From the NCBI GenBank assembly GCA_965249735.1, contig CBDFMS010000021.1, forward strand, positions 244,326-308,325: a DNA stretch of 64,000 nt, in the 5' to 3' direction. A program made the position numbers and the translations under genes. Shown here piece after piece: positions 36,539 to 45,937 of this stretch. Every line of letters starts with the position of its first letter. Positions within the stretch are counted from its first letter, which is position 1. Under the pieces are notes generated by a model. The model was not told the origin of the DNA. It saw nothing but the letters and a program-made list of their open reading frames with translations, and did not search any database. The DNA comes from JANQSS01 sp965249735 (GTDB lineage Bacteria > Bacteroidota > Bacteroidia > Chitinophagales > Saprospiraceae).

Positions 36539-38377
36539 ATGAAAAATCAAGTATTGACAACCTTACTGTGTCTGCTGACGCTACAGTTAGGCATCGCCCA
36601 GATCAATAATTCTGAATTACCTACGAGTATCAATTCAAGTGGTGCTGCACCTGATGGAAGTGCCATACTCGATGTACAATCCACTGTCAAAGGGATGTTG
36701 ATCCCCAGAATGTCATCAGGACAGCGCACAGGCATAGGGGGTGCTGCCATTGGTTTATTGGTCTACGATATCACCACAGAGTCTTTTTGGTTTAAGGATG
36801 CCGGAGGATGGGTGGAGCTTGTGGCCGATCGTCCCGGAAATCTTGATGACCAGGACTGGGTCGCTTCAGGGGGTGGAACACCGACCCTCAACGGAGAGAT
36901 CTACCATTCAGGAGGTATTGCAACAGGTAGCTTAACAAGTCCGGATAGCCACGGCATAAATGCCCAAAACTATTATGTTCCTGGTGGAAAAAGTGCAGTA
37001 AGAGGTGTTAACCAATTTAGTACGAATCTCTATGCCGAAGGTAATCTAGGTATACTCAATGCGCCGGCACTCGGCGTGCCCGTATTCGCCTGGAATGTGG
37101 GTGTGCTGGGTATCAAGACTGCGACAGGTGGAAGTAGTAATGGAGCCGGTGTTTACGGCTGGAATGCAGATGGTTTTAATGCGATGAACTATGGAGGCCT
37201 ATTTGCTTCCGATGGTTCAGGCGTAGGTACAAATCACGGTATCTATTCATTGGCTGACAATGGAAGTCAAAACTATGCCGGATGGTTTAAAGGCAGAGTC
37301 TATGTTGAAGGACATAATGGCTCCGGAGGAGCTGCAGATTCTTTAACAGACCTTGTAACTGCTCAGGTTACACATACTTCCTTTACTGATACCCGTGCAG
37401 TTCAGGGAACCTCAGTGCCTCAGCCCGGATATGGATTCGGTGTCTATGGCGAAGGGGGATGGCGAGGAGTATTTGGACATGCTAATTCGACCTATTATAC
37501 CGGTTCATCAATAGGGGTGTATGGATTTGCTGATGCAACAGATACGACCGGGACAGGTACCGGTACCCGTTACGGTGTATATGGACGGGGTTGGGCCGGA
37601 AATACAAATTACGGTGTATTTGGTACGGCTAATTACAGTGGGTCAGCGACAAATTATGGTGTGTATGGGTCGGCCAGTGGAGCAACCGGGAACAACTATG
37701 GCGGTTATTTTGTTGGGGACGTTTACACGACAGGCGAATATCAGGGTAGTCGCGGCAGCTTCAGCCTGAATAATACTACGAGTCCTACCTCGGCAACACT
37801 TATTGGATCTAATAATCCGAATTACAGCAGCTTGCTCATAGCTCCATCTGGTACAGTAAATGACTCCGCAGCTCTGTGGCTTGGGGAGGACAATGATGGC
37901 TCTTTCTCCATGGGATGGCTCTATGATGGACAGAACAATCTACTCAAATGCTTTACAGATGGAACTTTGGTCACCTCGGATTATGACCATATCGTGATCC
38001 AGCGCGACGGCGGTGAAATTGCCATCAATACCACCACCTTCGCCACAGGATATCAACTCTCAGTCAATGGAAATATAGTCTGTGAGGAGGTACTCGTTCA
38101 GGACTTTGCCTCCTGGCCGGATTATGTTTTCAATGAAGACTATGACCTCATGTCTCTTGATCATCTAAAGGCATACCTTACAGATAATCATCATCTTCCA
38201 AATTTTAAACCGGCTGCAGAAATAGAAGAAGAAGGCATCATGGTTGCTGAAATAAGCACCAAGTTGACAGAAAAAGTAGAAGAACTGACGCTCTATATTC
38301 TCCAACTGCACGAACGAATGAAGAAACAAGATGAAAAGATTAATGAGCTTCGACAGCAGGTACTAAAGAACAAATAA
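36539..38377 (+). CDS. Secreted tail-fibre-like repeat protein
   Basis: A 612-residue exported protein with a signal peptide (LLCLLTLQLGIAQ). The N-terminal part has the Bacteroidota pattern DGSAILDVQSTVKGMLIPRM and GLLVYDITTESFWF, seen in surface proteins with S74/tail-fibre-like ends. The centre carries degenerate repeats around YGVYG/YGVFG (several copies between 310 and 390). The C-terminus has the motif WPDYVFNEDYDLMSLDHLKAYL, HHLPN, and a coiled coil (TEKVEELTLYILQLHERM). It is probably a trimeric surface fibre. It is followed 25 bp later by another secreted gene on the same strand. Confidence 0.75.
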   Translation: MKNQVLTTLLCLLTLQLGIAQINNSELPTSINSSGAAPDGSAILDVQSTVKGMLIPRMSSGQRTGIGGAAIGLLVYDITTESFWFKDAGGWVELVADRPGNLDDQDWVASGGGTPTLNGEIYHSGGIATGSLTSPDSHGINAQNYYVPGGKSAVRGVNQFSTNLYAEGNLGILNAPALGVPVFAWNVGVLGIKTATGGSSNGAGVYGWNADGFNAMNYGGLFASDGSGVGTNHGIYSLADNGSQNYAGWFKGRVYVEGHNGSGGAADSLTDLVTAQVTHTSFTDTRAVQGTSVPQPGYGFGVYGEGGWRGVFGHANSTYYTGSSIGVYGFADATDTTGTGTGTRYGVYGRGWAGNTNYGVFGTANYSGSATNYGVYGSASGATGNNYGGYFVGDVYTTGEYQGSRGSFSLNNTTSPTSATLIGSNNPNYSSLLIAPSGTVNDSAALWLGEDNDGSFSMGWLYDGQNNLLKCFTDGTLVTSDYDHIVIQRDGGEIAINTTTFATGYQLSVNGNIVCEEVLVQDFASWPDYVFNEDYDLMSLDHLKAYLTDNHHLPNFKPAAEIEEEGIMVAEISTKLTEKVEELTLYILQLHERMKKQDEKINELRQQVLKNK

Positions 38378-38402
38378 TTCCTCTATCACATTTCAGTTTA
38401 TC

Positions 38403-39251
38403 ATGATAAAAAACATCATATTAGTCGGGTCCATATTATTCTCTGTGAGCTGCCTGACATTTAGCCAAAACGGGGAATTGTCTGAAGCCGAATTAAAGGC
38501 GCTTGATCAGCAGGAGTGTACCCGTAGCAGAAACGCGACAAACATTAAGTCTACCCGGGTCAAAGAAATTCCGGAAACAGTAGAAGTACAAGCTGACAGA
38601 CGGGCTGCAGATCAGGCAAAAGTGAAGGCCGACCGAGATGCTAAAATCAAGCGTTCGTTAAGAAAACATCATGCTCCTGGACTTTCCGATGAGGCCATGG
38701 CACAACGGGAAGCAACGCAGCCTGTAGGACAATCTCCTGATGATCACATGCAAAACGTTGACCGGGAAGAAGTACTTCCTCCGGATCCGAATATCACACA
38801 ATCAGGTAATGATGGCTCGGAAAAGGCTGTCGGACAAAGTCCGGGAAGTGAGCTCCCTACCAATATTCCTGATTATCGACAAGTGACAAGCTCAATGAAG
38901 CAAGAAATTTCGAAATCACAAGAAGTCCTTTACGACTACCGTGACCAAACTCCTGCAACCTCAAGTCTTGGACAGTCTGAGGAAAGTCAGGAAGAGGCTC
39001 CTGTTGATCCACAGCTAAGCGAGAATCAGTTAAGATCGGGTGCAGCCCCGTCTTCACTTGATGGTGACCGGAAGGAAGTAACGCCGGCAAACGCTCAAGC
39101 TGGAAATATTGTTAAGTCAAGTGCATTATCCCAGCGAACCACGCAGAAAAAAGCTCGCACAATATCAAAAGCTAGTCAAGGATCAATGAATACTCCGATG
39201 GTTCCGGGAGACAGAAAAGAAGTTAAACCACCCGGTAATACCCCCAGATAA
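38403..39251 (+). CDS. Secreted low-complexity repeat protein, unknown
   Basis: A 282-residue exported protein with a signal peptide (ILVGSILFSVSCLTFSQ). The mature part is hydrophilic, rich in Gln, Ser, Glu and Pro. It contains degenerate repeats: (D/G)DR(K/E)EV followed by Pro (DREEVLPP, DGDRKEVTP, PGDRKEVKPP) and (A/P)VGQSP. No catalytic domain is recognised and it is likely disordered. It lies 25 bp downstream of the fibre-like gene and is probably co-expressed; a linked surface role is only inferred. Confidence 0.65.
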   Translation: MIKNIILVGSILFSVSCLTFSQNGELSEAELKALDQQECTRSRNATNIKSTRVKEIPETVEVQADRRAADQAKVKADRDAKIKRSLRKHHAPGLSDEAMAQREATQPVGQSPDDHMQNVDREEVLPPDPNITQSGNDGSEKAVGQSPGSELPTNIPDYRQVTSSMKQEISKSQEVLYDYRDQTPATSSLGQSEESQEEAPVDPQLSENQLRSGAAPSSLDGDRKEVTPANAQAGNIVKSSALSQRTTQKKARTISKASQGSMNTPMVPGDRKEVKPPGNTPR

Positions 39252-39383
39252 TCACGGGTAATCGGGCAGTATCACATATGTGGGTCCAATAGATTTACGC
39301 ACAGTCATCACTGCTCGTTTGTCAATTCTGTTTCACTTGTCACATGTTGTTATGTACCAACACAATTACTACATTTACCCGTT

Positions 39384-39944
39384 GTGAAATTAATCGCTTA
39401 CAATATTACCAACTTGACTGATGCCCGCTACTTTGCTGCCCGGGGCGCAGAGATGATCGGCTTTTCGAGTATGCTTTCAACTCCGGAGGAAGTAAATGCC
39501 ATAAAAGATTGGGTCGATGTCCCAGGGTTTTTTCTACGAATTCCGGAAAATGCTTCAGCAGAATATATTTGGGAGTGGCAGGAGAAAACCGGTATTACTA
39601 TTTTTTTAATATCGGCCTTATCAGAAGACGTAGCAGCACTTTTCCCATCTGCCGGTTGGATTATTTTTCTTGATGGCGACCAGGAAGGTTTTGATCCCGG
39701 CATCAGCCATATATTTATACCGGCAGAACACACCAAGACCTGGCAAGCACTTGAAGAACAATTTTCTAATCCTTATAACGAAGCAGCGGCTTACATAGAG
39801 TTTTCGGCCGATTTAAAGATTTCTCCGGACCAATTAAGTAATATTACCGGGGTACTGATAAAAGGTTCTGGAGAAGATAAAGTCGGTGTAAAATCATTTG
39901 ACGAAATAGATGATTTTTTGGATGGTCTGGAAATTGAATATTAA
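39384..39944 (+). CDS. TrpF-like TIM-barrel protein lacking the catalytic Cys
   Basis: A 186-residue protein from a GTG start at 39384. The N-terminus (MKLIAYNITNLTDARYFAARGAE) and C-terminus (GVKSFDEIDDFLDGLE) follow the phosphoribosylanthranilate isomerase pattern. In TrpF the first strand reads K-x-C-G with a catalytic Cys; here that position is Asn (YNITN), so normal isomerase activity is unlikely. No other trp genes are nearby. It may be a divergent family member with a new role. It precedes a secreted DinB-fold gene by 40 bp. Confidence 0.65.
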   Translation: MKLIAYNITNLTDARYFAARGAEMIGFSSMLSTPEEVNAIKDWVDVPGFFLRIPENASAEYIWEWQEKTGITIFLISALSEDVAALFPSAGWIIFLDGDQEGFDPGISHIFIPAEHTKTWQALEEQFSNPYNEAAAYIEFSADLKISPDQLSNITGVLIKGSGEDKVGVKSFDEIDDFLDGLEIEY

Positions 39945-39984
39945 TTAAATTGAGATACACTAAAGTGTTATTTAAACAAATAAA

Positions 39985-40590
39985 ATGAAGCAATTTTTCA
40001 CGGTTTTGGGTTGTTTGCTATTCCTAATAAATGGTTATGCACAAGAATTGAATATGACTAAGTTAAAACCACTTCCTTATTATGAAATTCCGGATTATCC
40101 GGAAGATTTTTCTTCGGGTAATGTAGCTGCACGCGTCATCGATGGATTGGGATACCGATACTATTGGGCCACAGAGGGCCTGCGTCCTGAAGATCTGGAA
40201 TACAAACCCAGTGAAGATGGGCGCACGATTCGTGAGACCATGGACCACATCTATCGATTAACGCGAACCATCGCCTATACGACGAAAAACATACCCATTA
40301 TTCGTCTGAAAGAAGAGGCGATAGAATTTGATGAATTGCGAAAGAAAACGTTATTGCATATTCATGATGCAAGCGTTCAATTAAAAGGAAAATCAGCTGA
40401 AGATCTCGATGATCTTGCCATCGTATTTAAACGTGAAGACAAGACATCTGAATATCCTTTTTGGAACCTACTCAATGGCCCCATTGCCGACGCCATATAT
40501 CATACGGGTCAGATTGTAGCCTTCCGGCGGGCTGCTGGAAATCCAATCGACTTTCGCGTCAGTCAATTTATGGGCAAGAACCGGGAATAA
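39985..40590 (+). CDS. Secreted DinB-fold protein
   Basis: A 201-residue protein with a signal peptide (FFTVLGCLLFLINGYAQ). The mature domain has the DinB-like layout: RVIDGLGYRYYWATEGL, then ETMDHIYRLTRTI with a candidate metal His, a central helix, and ADAIYHTGQIVAFRRAAGNP with a second His. The periplasmic location is unusual for this fold. It lies downstream of the TrpF-like gene on the same strand. Function unknown. Confidence 0.75.
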   Translation: MKQFFTVLGCLLFLINGYAQELNMTKLKPLPYYEIPDYPEDFSSGNVAARVIDGLGYRYYWATEGLRPEDLEYKPSEDGRTIRETMDHIYRLTRTIAYTTKNIPIIRLKEEAIEFDELRKKTLLHIHDASVQLKGKSAEDLDDLAIVFKREDKTSEYPFWNLLNGPIADAIYHTGQIVAFRRAAGNPIDFRVSQFMGKNRE

Positions 40591-40662
40591 TGTAGGATAC
40601 ATATTTTCGTAATGAAGTGTCTTGTCGTACTTCGCCCGTGAGGAGGATAATTGAATTTTTTA

Positions 40663-41202
40663 TCAACGCATTCTTTTCTTTTTACGCTTCACCTTTCGAT
40701 AAGCAAATTTGGCCTCTTCGATCTTTTCCCCATGGTTTATGGCCACGTACACATTCATTTCTTTTTTGTTGACATATTCAAATGTCAGGCCATCAAACCA
40801 GGCAATTTTTTCATTCAATTTAACGAGTGGAAAATCGATGGTTTCATCTTTTTCTTCCCAGCCATGAAGTTCTGAATCGAAGTGTTTTAATCTCAAGACG
40901 AGACTACCCTTCACCTCAACAATGGTCATAATCTCGTAAAATGAGATCGTTCCTGCATCTATCAATTGAAAAGCACCCATCATGTTGTTGCCTCGTGGTG
41001 CCGTCCAGACTTCATGGGCCGTTCCGCCGAAAGCCGGGCATTCGTATTCACCCGTAATCCATGCGACTTCATCTACAGTGGCTGTCGGACGCGAAAAGCC
41101 TTCTCCGACAGTCAGGATATTATCAGTAAGATTGGATTGAGCCTGGAGAGATAATTGCTGAACACCCAAAAACAGAACTAGTAGTAGTATACGATTCATC
41201 AA
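40663..41202 (-). CDS. DUF6265-like secreted protein
   Basis: A 179-residue exported protein with a signal peptide (LLLVLFLGVQQLSLQAQ). The pattern VAWITGEYECPAFGGTAHEVWTAPRGNNMMGAFQ and LRLKHFDSELHGWEEKDE matches the Bacteroidota DUF6265 family, probably a beta-barrel lipocalin-like fold. The C-terminus is very basic (KVKRKKKRMR). Function unknown. Confidence 0.78.
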   Translation of the reverse strand: MMNRILLLVLFLGVQQLSLQAQSNLTDNILTVGEGFSRPTATVDEVAWITGEYECPAFGGTAHEVWTAPRGNNMMGAFQLIDAGTISFYEIMTIVEVKGSLVLRLKHFDSELHGWEEKDETIDFPLVKLNEKIAWFDGLTFEYVNKKEMNVYVAINHGEKIEEAKFAYRKVKRKKKRMR

Positions 41203-41392
41203 ATAAAGGTAATCATTGAAGGCATGAAGTGCATGGAGGCATCCGTGAAATCTCAGTCAGAGCCCGGCCTGCGCGCGCAATTGCCCCTTCACAGAATAAC
41301 ATTAGAGATTTTAACAGAATAGGTAAGATAAATTATGTATATCTTCGTAATCAAGAGATAATGTTCTTTCATTCCAACTAAACTCCATTGTT

Positions 41393-41818
41393 ATGAAATC
41401 TACCAGACTCGTATTCACCCTTGTGATTGGCTTTATTTTCATTGGCTTTTATTTCTCCAACTGCACGACAGGTGAAAGCAAAAAGCAGTTTTCATCTTCT
41501 GATGTAGCTTCGGTATTAAAAGCTGTCAATGACCTTGATGAGAGTTCTTATCGACTTGTCTTGCCTGACTTCAGCGATGGAAAAATTGTCGGTTCTAAAG
41601 TCTATGGCTCTTTGGCTGTAACCAATGTGAAACGAATGGCTTCTTCCCAGGAACTAGAATATGAAGAAAATGGCAACCTACAGGCCATTTTTCAGTCATG
41701 TAGTGGCGGCGGTGCCGGATCTCATACCCCTTCTCAATCATCAGGCAACGATGTCGGAAAACGAATCGAGAATATATTGACTCATATTGACAAGAGCCAA
41801 TATCTACTCCTTTATTAA
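41393..41818 (+). CDS. Putative lipoprotein, unknown
   Basis: A 141-residue protein with a hydrophobic N-terminus (LVIGFIFIGFYFSNC); the Cys at residue 24 could be a lipidation site, though the lipobox is not canonical. The rest is soluble, with a Gly/Ser/Pro-rich stretch (SCSGGGAGSHTPSQSSGND) and no recognised domain. It precedes the 41945 gene by 126 bp. It could be an envelope protein specific to this lineage. Confidence 0.55.
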   Translation: MKSTRLVFTLVIGFIFIGFYFSNCTTGESKKQFSSSDVASVLKAVNDLDESSYRLVLPDFSDGKIVGSKVYGSLAVTNVKRMASSQELEYEENGNLQAIFQSCSGGGAGSHTPSQSSGNDVGKRIENILTHIDKSQYLLLY

Positions 41819-41944
41819 ATTATGTACAATTACGTATAGATCATGCGTAAACTACTTTCTGTACTTGAATCGACATGAGACATGCGGCCCTTATTTCTAC
41901 ACACTTTCGATTATTAAATTGCATTAATTCCTGATGCATCTAAT

Positions 41945-42439
41945 ATGACAACCTTATCACGCCAGCAACAGGTTATTACGAGCTTCGTTCTTCTACACCT
42001 CATTTTTGTGGTATTATTCATCTGGACAGATTTTCCCGGATCTTCAGATTCAACACCGGCAAGTGCCATGCGAACGTATAAAAATCTGTCCGGTTGTTTT
42101 CGGGATTATAGTTTCTTTGCTCCTCTGGTCGCTAGTGATTTACGCGCCGGCTTCCATATTAAAAACAAAGACTGTAGTGCAGAATTCATTGATTTCGTTG
42201 CTCCTAATAAAGAAATTGGTTTTCGATATAATTGCATTATTGCATCCTGTATGCGTGATGCCAAAGGTCGGGATCTTTTTACCCAATCGTGGTCAGCGAC
42301 CATCCTGGGAGAATATCCGGATGCAGACAAAGTACGGGTACTCACCGAGGCCTTTGAAGTGCCCACAATGAAAGCCTACAGTGAAGGAGCAAAACCTGAA
42401 TGGGCATTGGTTTATTTCGGTGATTTTGAACGCGAATGA
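41945..42439 (+). CDS. Hypothetical membrane-anchored partner of HTTM protein
   Basis: A 164-residue protein with one N-terminal TM (ITSFVLLHLIFVVLFIW) and a soluble extracytoplasmic domain with four Cys (LSGCFRDY, KDCSAEF, YNCIIASCMRD). Its stop overlaps the start of the HTTM gene (ATGA), so the two are translationally coupled. I do not recognise a named domain. Small membrane-anchored partners are common next to HTTM proteins in Bacteroidota. Confidence 0.7.
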   Translation: MTTLSRQQQVITSFVLLHLIFVVLFIWTDFPGSSDSTPASAMRTYKNLSGCFRDYSFFAPLVASDLRAGFHIKNKDCSAEFIDFVAPNKEIGFRYNCIIASCMRDAKGRDLFTQSWSATILGEYPDADKVRVLTEAFEVPTMKAYSEGAKPEWALVYFGDFERE

Positions 42440-43305
42440 AATTCCTCAACCCAACCTCACCGGCACCTCTCGGGTTTTTCAGAATTACCATTAGCGTTTT
42501 GGCCCTGGTCCAATTAATTATTTTATGGCCACATTTATTACAATTATATGGAAATTATGGATTTATCCAATGGGCCATTATTGAAACTGAAACAGACACC
42601 TGGCTTCCCAGTATCGGAAAACTATGTTTGTTAATTCATGACCTGGGGATTTCTTCCAGTAACTGTGTTTATTTAATTTTTACATTATATGGCATTTGTC
42701 TTGTTGGATTATTAATTGGATGGCACAGTCGTTTTTTTGCTATCCTTTGCTGGCTATTACATTCCATTACCAATAATAGTGGTTATATTTCTTTGTACGG
42801 TGTAGACACCATGTTGCATATTTGTCTTTTCTATTCAATATGGATGCCTGTTGGTAGAGCGTATTCACTCGATGTAAAACGAAAACCATCCCTTAGTTCG
42901 CCATCATTCTTAGCCATACTCGGTATCAGGACACTACAAATCCACCTTTGCATTATTTATTTAAATACGTCAATAGCCAAAATGAGCAGCATCCAATGGT
43001 GGAATGGCGAGGCCATTTGGCGCGCCCTTATGCAACCACAATTTTCACAATTTGATTACAGTTGGCTAGCACATTATCCCGGGATAGCCTTGATTTTGTG
43101 TTGGGGAACACTTTTGGTCGAAGGGGGATATGCAATTTTTATTTGGTTGAAGCCGACGGAAAAAATCTGGTTATTCGCTATTATTTCGCTGCATCTTGGA
43201 ATTGCTTTTTTTATGGGACTGTGGTTGTTTGCAGCAATTATGATCATCATGAATTTAACAGCATTTGGAGGGTGGTTATTTAAAGAACCTATTGAATTAA
43301 GCTAG
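42436..43305 (+). CDS. HTTM domain membrane protein (vitamin K-dependent carboxylase-like)
   Basis: A 289-residue protein with about seven hydrophobic segments. It has the HTTM pattern: APLGFFRITISVLALVQL at the N-terminus, GWHSRFFAILCWLLHSI, YGVDTMLHICLFYSIWMP, and LRTLQIHLCIIYLNTSIAKM-type helix (here IRTLQIHLCIIYLNTSIAK) followed by WWNGEAIW. The fold is shared with gamma-glutamyl carboxylase, but bacterial members mostly have unknown substrates. It overlaps the upstream membrane-anchored gene by ATGA. Confidence 0.85.
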   Translation: MKFLNPTSPAPLGFFRITISVLALVQLIILWPHLLQLYGNYGFIQWAIIETETDTWLPSIGKLCLLIHDLGISSSNCVYLIFTLYGICLVGLLIGWHSRFFAILCWLLHSITNNSGYISLYGVDTMLHICLFYSIWMPVGRAYSLDVKRKPSLSSPSFLAILGIRTLQIHLCIIYLNTSIAKMSSIQWWNGEAIWRALMQPQFSQFDYSWLAHYPGIALILCWGTLLVEGGYAIFIWLKPTEKIWLFAIISLHLGIAFFMGLWLFAAIMIIMNLTAFGGWLFKEPIELS

Positions 43306-43357
43306 ACGATATCATAATTATTCCATACTTTAGTTGTTATAAACAAATAAATTTAAG

Positions 43358-43732
43358 ATGAATCCAAAAGTAAGTATGGGTATTCGGTTATTATTCGGGG
43401 TTTTTGGCCTTGTGTTTGGTCTAAACAAATTTCTCGGTTTTATGCCGTTCCCAGAAATTCTGGGAGACGGAGGAACCTTAATGGGTATTTATTTCACTTC
43501 CGGTTTTTTAAAAATGATAGGAGTGCTCGAAATTCTCGGCGGTATCGCCTTACTCCTGAACAAGTATGTACCGCTTGCCCTGACTATTTTAATTGCCATC
43601 ATGTTTAACGCCGCAGTATTTCATCTGCTCCATGATCCCGGAAATATAGCTGCCGCAGCTCTTGGATTAATTTTAGGCCTGGTATTGGTTTACGCCAACA
43701 AGGATCGGTTTTCGGAATTATTTAAGGCTTAA
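43358..43732 (+). CDS. DoxX-like membrane protein
   Basis: A 124-residue protein with four hydrophobic segments and the DoxX-like layout: GIRLLFGVFGLVFGLNKF, then FTSGFLKMIGVLEILGGIALLLNKYVPLAL, and MFNAAVFHLLHDPGNI. DoxX relatives are small membrane proteins with varied or unknown redox roles. It is convergent with hypE, 46 bp apart, and ends the plus-strand run that begins at 41945. Confidence 0.88.
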   Translation: MNPKVSMGIRLLFGVFGLVFGLNKFLGFMPFPEILGDGGTLMGIYFTSGFLKMIGVLEILGGIALLLNKYVPLALTILIAIMFNAAVFHLLHDPGNIAAAALGLILGLVLVYANKDRFSELFKA

Positions 43733-43778
43733 TTAAATATTATAAATGGAGAGCAATTTATTGTTCCCCATTATTTTT

Positions 43779-44837
43779 CTAACAAATCCGTGGCAGCTGC
43801 TCTCCGGCCAGCATATGTACCACGCGCCGACCACCGACAGCCGCTTGCATGATGACCTGACCGCCATGGGCCTCTGTCACCTCACCGATAATGGCTGCTT
43901 GTCGTCCTTTTTCGTGACTCCTCATTTTCGCCAATACGTCCTCAGCCTTATCCCTGGCGACAACGGCAATAAAAATACCTTCATTGGCAATATACATGGG
44001 GTCCAGGCCCAGCATTTCACAGGCTCCTTCAACCTGGTCGACAATAGGAAGCTGCACCTCCTGCAATGAAATACCAAAGCCCGACATCGACGCTATTTCA
44101 TTTAATGAAGAAGCCAGCCCGCCGCGCGTAGGATCTCGCAAAAAATGAATATCAGGGCCAAATTCATCCAATAAATCATGGACCAGGTGATTCAAATTAG
44201 TCGAATCACTTTCCAGGCTTGTCTCAAATGATAATCCCTCCCGCATTGATAGAATAGTTACACCATGTGTCGCAATATTCCCACTGACCAAAACAACATC
44301 GTCTTTTTTAATATTAGCCATCCGAATATGAGCATGCGGATGCATATGGCCTATGCCGGTTGTATTAATAAATATTTTGTCACCTTTTCCTTTTTCGACC
44401 ACCTTGGTATCGCCCGTGACCACCTGCACGCCGGCTTCATGGCAGGCCGATTTTATACTTTGCAAAATCTCCCACAATTCCGTCATTTTTAATCCCTCTT
44501 CCAAAATTAAAGACAAGGATAAAAATTCCGGTATAGCACCACACATGGCAACATCATTTACGGTTCCATGTACGGCCAGATCGCCGATATTTCCTCCGGG
44601 AAAAAATATTGGAGAAACGACAAAACTGTCTGTTGAAAAGGCCGACCGCCCATCCAGGTTGAGAAATGCACCGTCATGTGCCTCAGCCAGATATTCATTC
44701 TGCAGTGCTTCAAAAACAATTTTATTCAATAAGCGATGTGTTAATAACCCGCCACTGCCATGACCCATTGTGATCATATCAAAGTCGATTTTCGGCATTG
44801 GGCATTGTAGGCCCTGAGCAATTCCATTCGTTTTCAT
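43779..44837 (-). CDS. hypE: Hydrogenase maturation factor HypE
   Basis: A 352-residue enzyme that dehydrates a C-terminal thiocarbamate to thiocyanate, providing cyanide ligands for the [NiFe] active-site iron. The N-terminal ATP-binding motif GHGSGGLL is near residue 26 and the central RDPTRGGLA is typical of PurM/HypE proteins. The protein ends in LPRIC, the family's essential carbamoylated terminal Cys. It is the last gene in the leftward hypABFCDE operon, 8 bp downstream of hypD. Confidence 0.97.
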   Translation of the reverse strand: MKTNGIAQGLQCPMPKIDFDMITMGHGSGGLLTHRLLNKIVFEALQNEYLAEAHDGAFLNLDGRSAFSTDSFVVSPIFFPGGNIGDLAVHGTVNDVAMCGAIPEFLSLSLILEEGLKMTELWEILQSIKSACHEAGVQVVTGDTKVVEKGKGDKIFINTTGIGHMHPHAHIRMANIKKDDVVLVSGNIATHGVTILSMREGLSFETSLESDSTNLNHLVHDLLDEFGPDIHFLRDPTRGGLASSLNEIASMSGFGISLQEVQLPIVDQVEGACEMLGLDPMYIANEGIFIAVVARDKAEDVLAKMRSHEKGRQAAIIGEVTEAHGGQVIMQAAVGGRRVVHMLAGEQLPRIC

Positions 44838-44845
44838 ACCAAGCT

Positions 44846-45937
44846 TTATTCATCCACCTGAGAAAAATAATAATATGCGGCACAGGCTCCTTCTGACGAA
44901 ACCATAGGAGCACCGAGTGGCTTTTCAGGTGTACACGATTTTCCGAAATTCGGACATTCAATAGGATTTTTCAGGCCACGTAAAACCATGCCGGCAATAC
45001 AATCCGGGTTTTCAGGAATATGACGCTTAACTAAATTAAATTTTAATTGGGCATCATATTGTTTATATGCCTCACTGACGGTATAACCACTGGAAGGAAT
45101 TTCGCCAATTCCACGCCAGCTGCGATCCGTAATATCAAATACTTCATGAATGGTCTGCTGTGCCAATTCATTTCCTTTACGCTGCACCATTCGCGCGTAC
45201 TGATTTTCAACTTCGAATCGTCCTTCTTCGAGTTGTCGGACAGCCATTAATATTCCCTGCAATAAATCAACAGGCTCAAAACCTGTGACTACGATCGGCA
45301 CTTTATATTTTTCTACTATGGGTCTATATTCCTCCACGCCCATGATGGTACAGACATGGCCGGCGGCTAAAAACCCGTCAATCACATGCTCCGGGTCATC
45401 CAGTATGGCTTCCATGGCCGGTGGAACAAGCACGTGTGAAGCCAGAATGGAATAATTATCAATTCCCGATTTTTTGGCTTGCACCACGGAAAGCGCATTC
45501 GCCGGAGCTGTTGTTTCAAAGCCCACAGCAAAAAAGACAACTTCTTTATCCGGGTGTTCTCCGGCCAATTTCACGGCTTCAAGGGGAGAATAAACGATGC
45601 GTATATCGCCGCCCGTAGCCTTGGCCTCCAAAAGATTTTTCTCAGAACCCGGCACGCGCAGCATATCGCCAAAAGAGCATAGAATAATATTTTCGTTCTC
45701 TGATAATTTTATGGCATCATCGATTAGTGATTGTGGTGTCACACATACAGGACAGCCCGGGCCATGGATCATGCGAATTTCTTCCGGCAACATATGGATG
45801 ATGCCATTTTTGACGAGGCTGTGCGTCTGCCCGCCGCATATTTCCATAATATTCCACGGCCTCGTAACTGTATTCTTTATTTCGTTCAACAGTTTTTCGA
45901 TGATCTCTTTGTCCCTATATTCCTTCAGGTATTTCAT
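44846..45937 (-). CDS. hypD: Hydrogenase maturation factor HypD
   Basis: A 363-residue [4Fe-4S] scaffold protein that, with HypC, assembles the Fe(CN)2CO unit. Conserved segments: MEICGGQTHSLVKNG near residue 33, GPGCPVCVTP near 80, FFAVGFETTAP, and the C-terminal Cys cluster (CIAGMVLRGLKNPIECPNFGKSC) that binds iron-sulfur, ending in SSEGACAAYY. It overlaps the end of hypC (ATGA) and precedes hypE by 8 bp. Confidence 0.97.
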   Translation of the reverse strand: MKYLKEYRDKEIIEKLLNEIKNTVTRPWNIMEICGGQTHSLVKNGIIHMLPEEIRMIHGPGCPVCVTPQSLIDDAIKLSENENIILCSFGDMLRVPGSEKNLLEAKATGGDIRIVYSPLEAVKLAGEHPDKEVVFFAVGFETTAPANALSVVQAKKSGIDNYSILASHVLVPPAMEAILDDPEHVIDGFLAAGHVCTIMGVEEYRPIVEKYKVPIVVTGFEPVDLLQGILMAVRQLEEGRFEVENQYARMVQRKGNELAQQTIHEVFDITDRSWRGIGEIPSSGYTVSEAYKQYDAQLKFNLVKRHIPENPDCIAGMVLRGLKNPIECPNFGKSCTPEKPLGAPMVSSEGACAAYYYFSQVDE

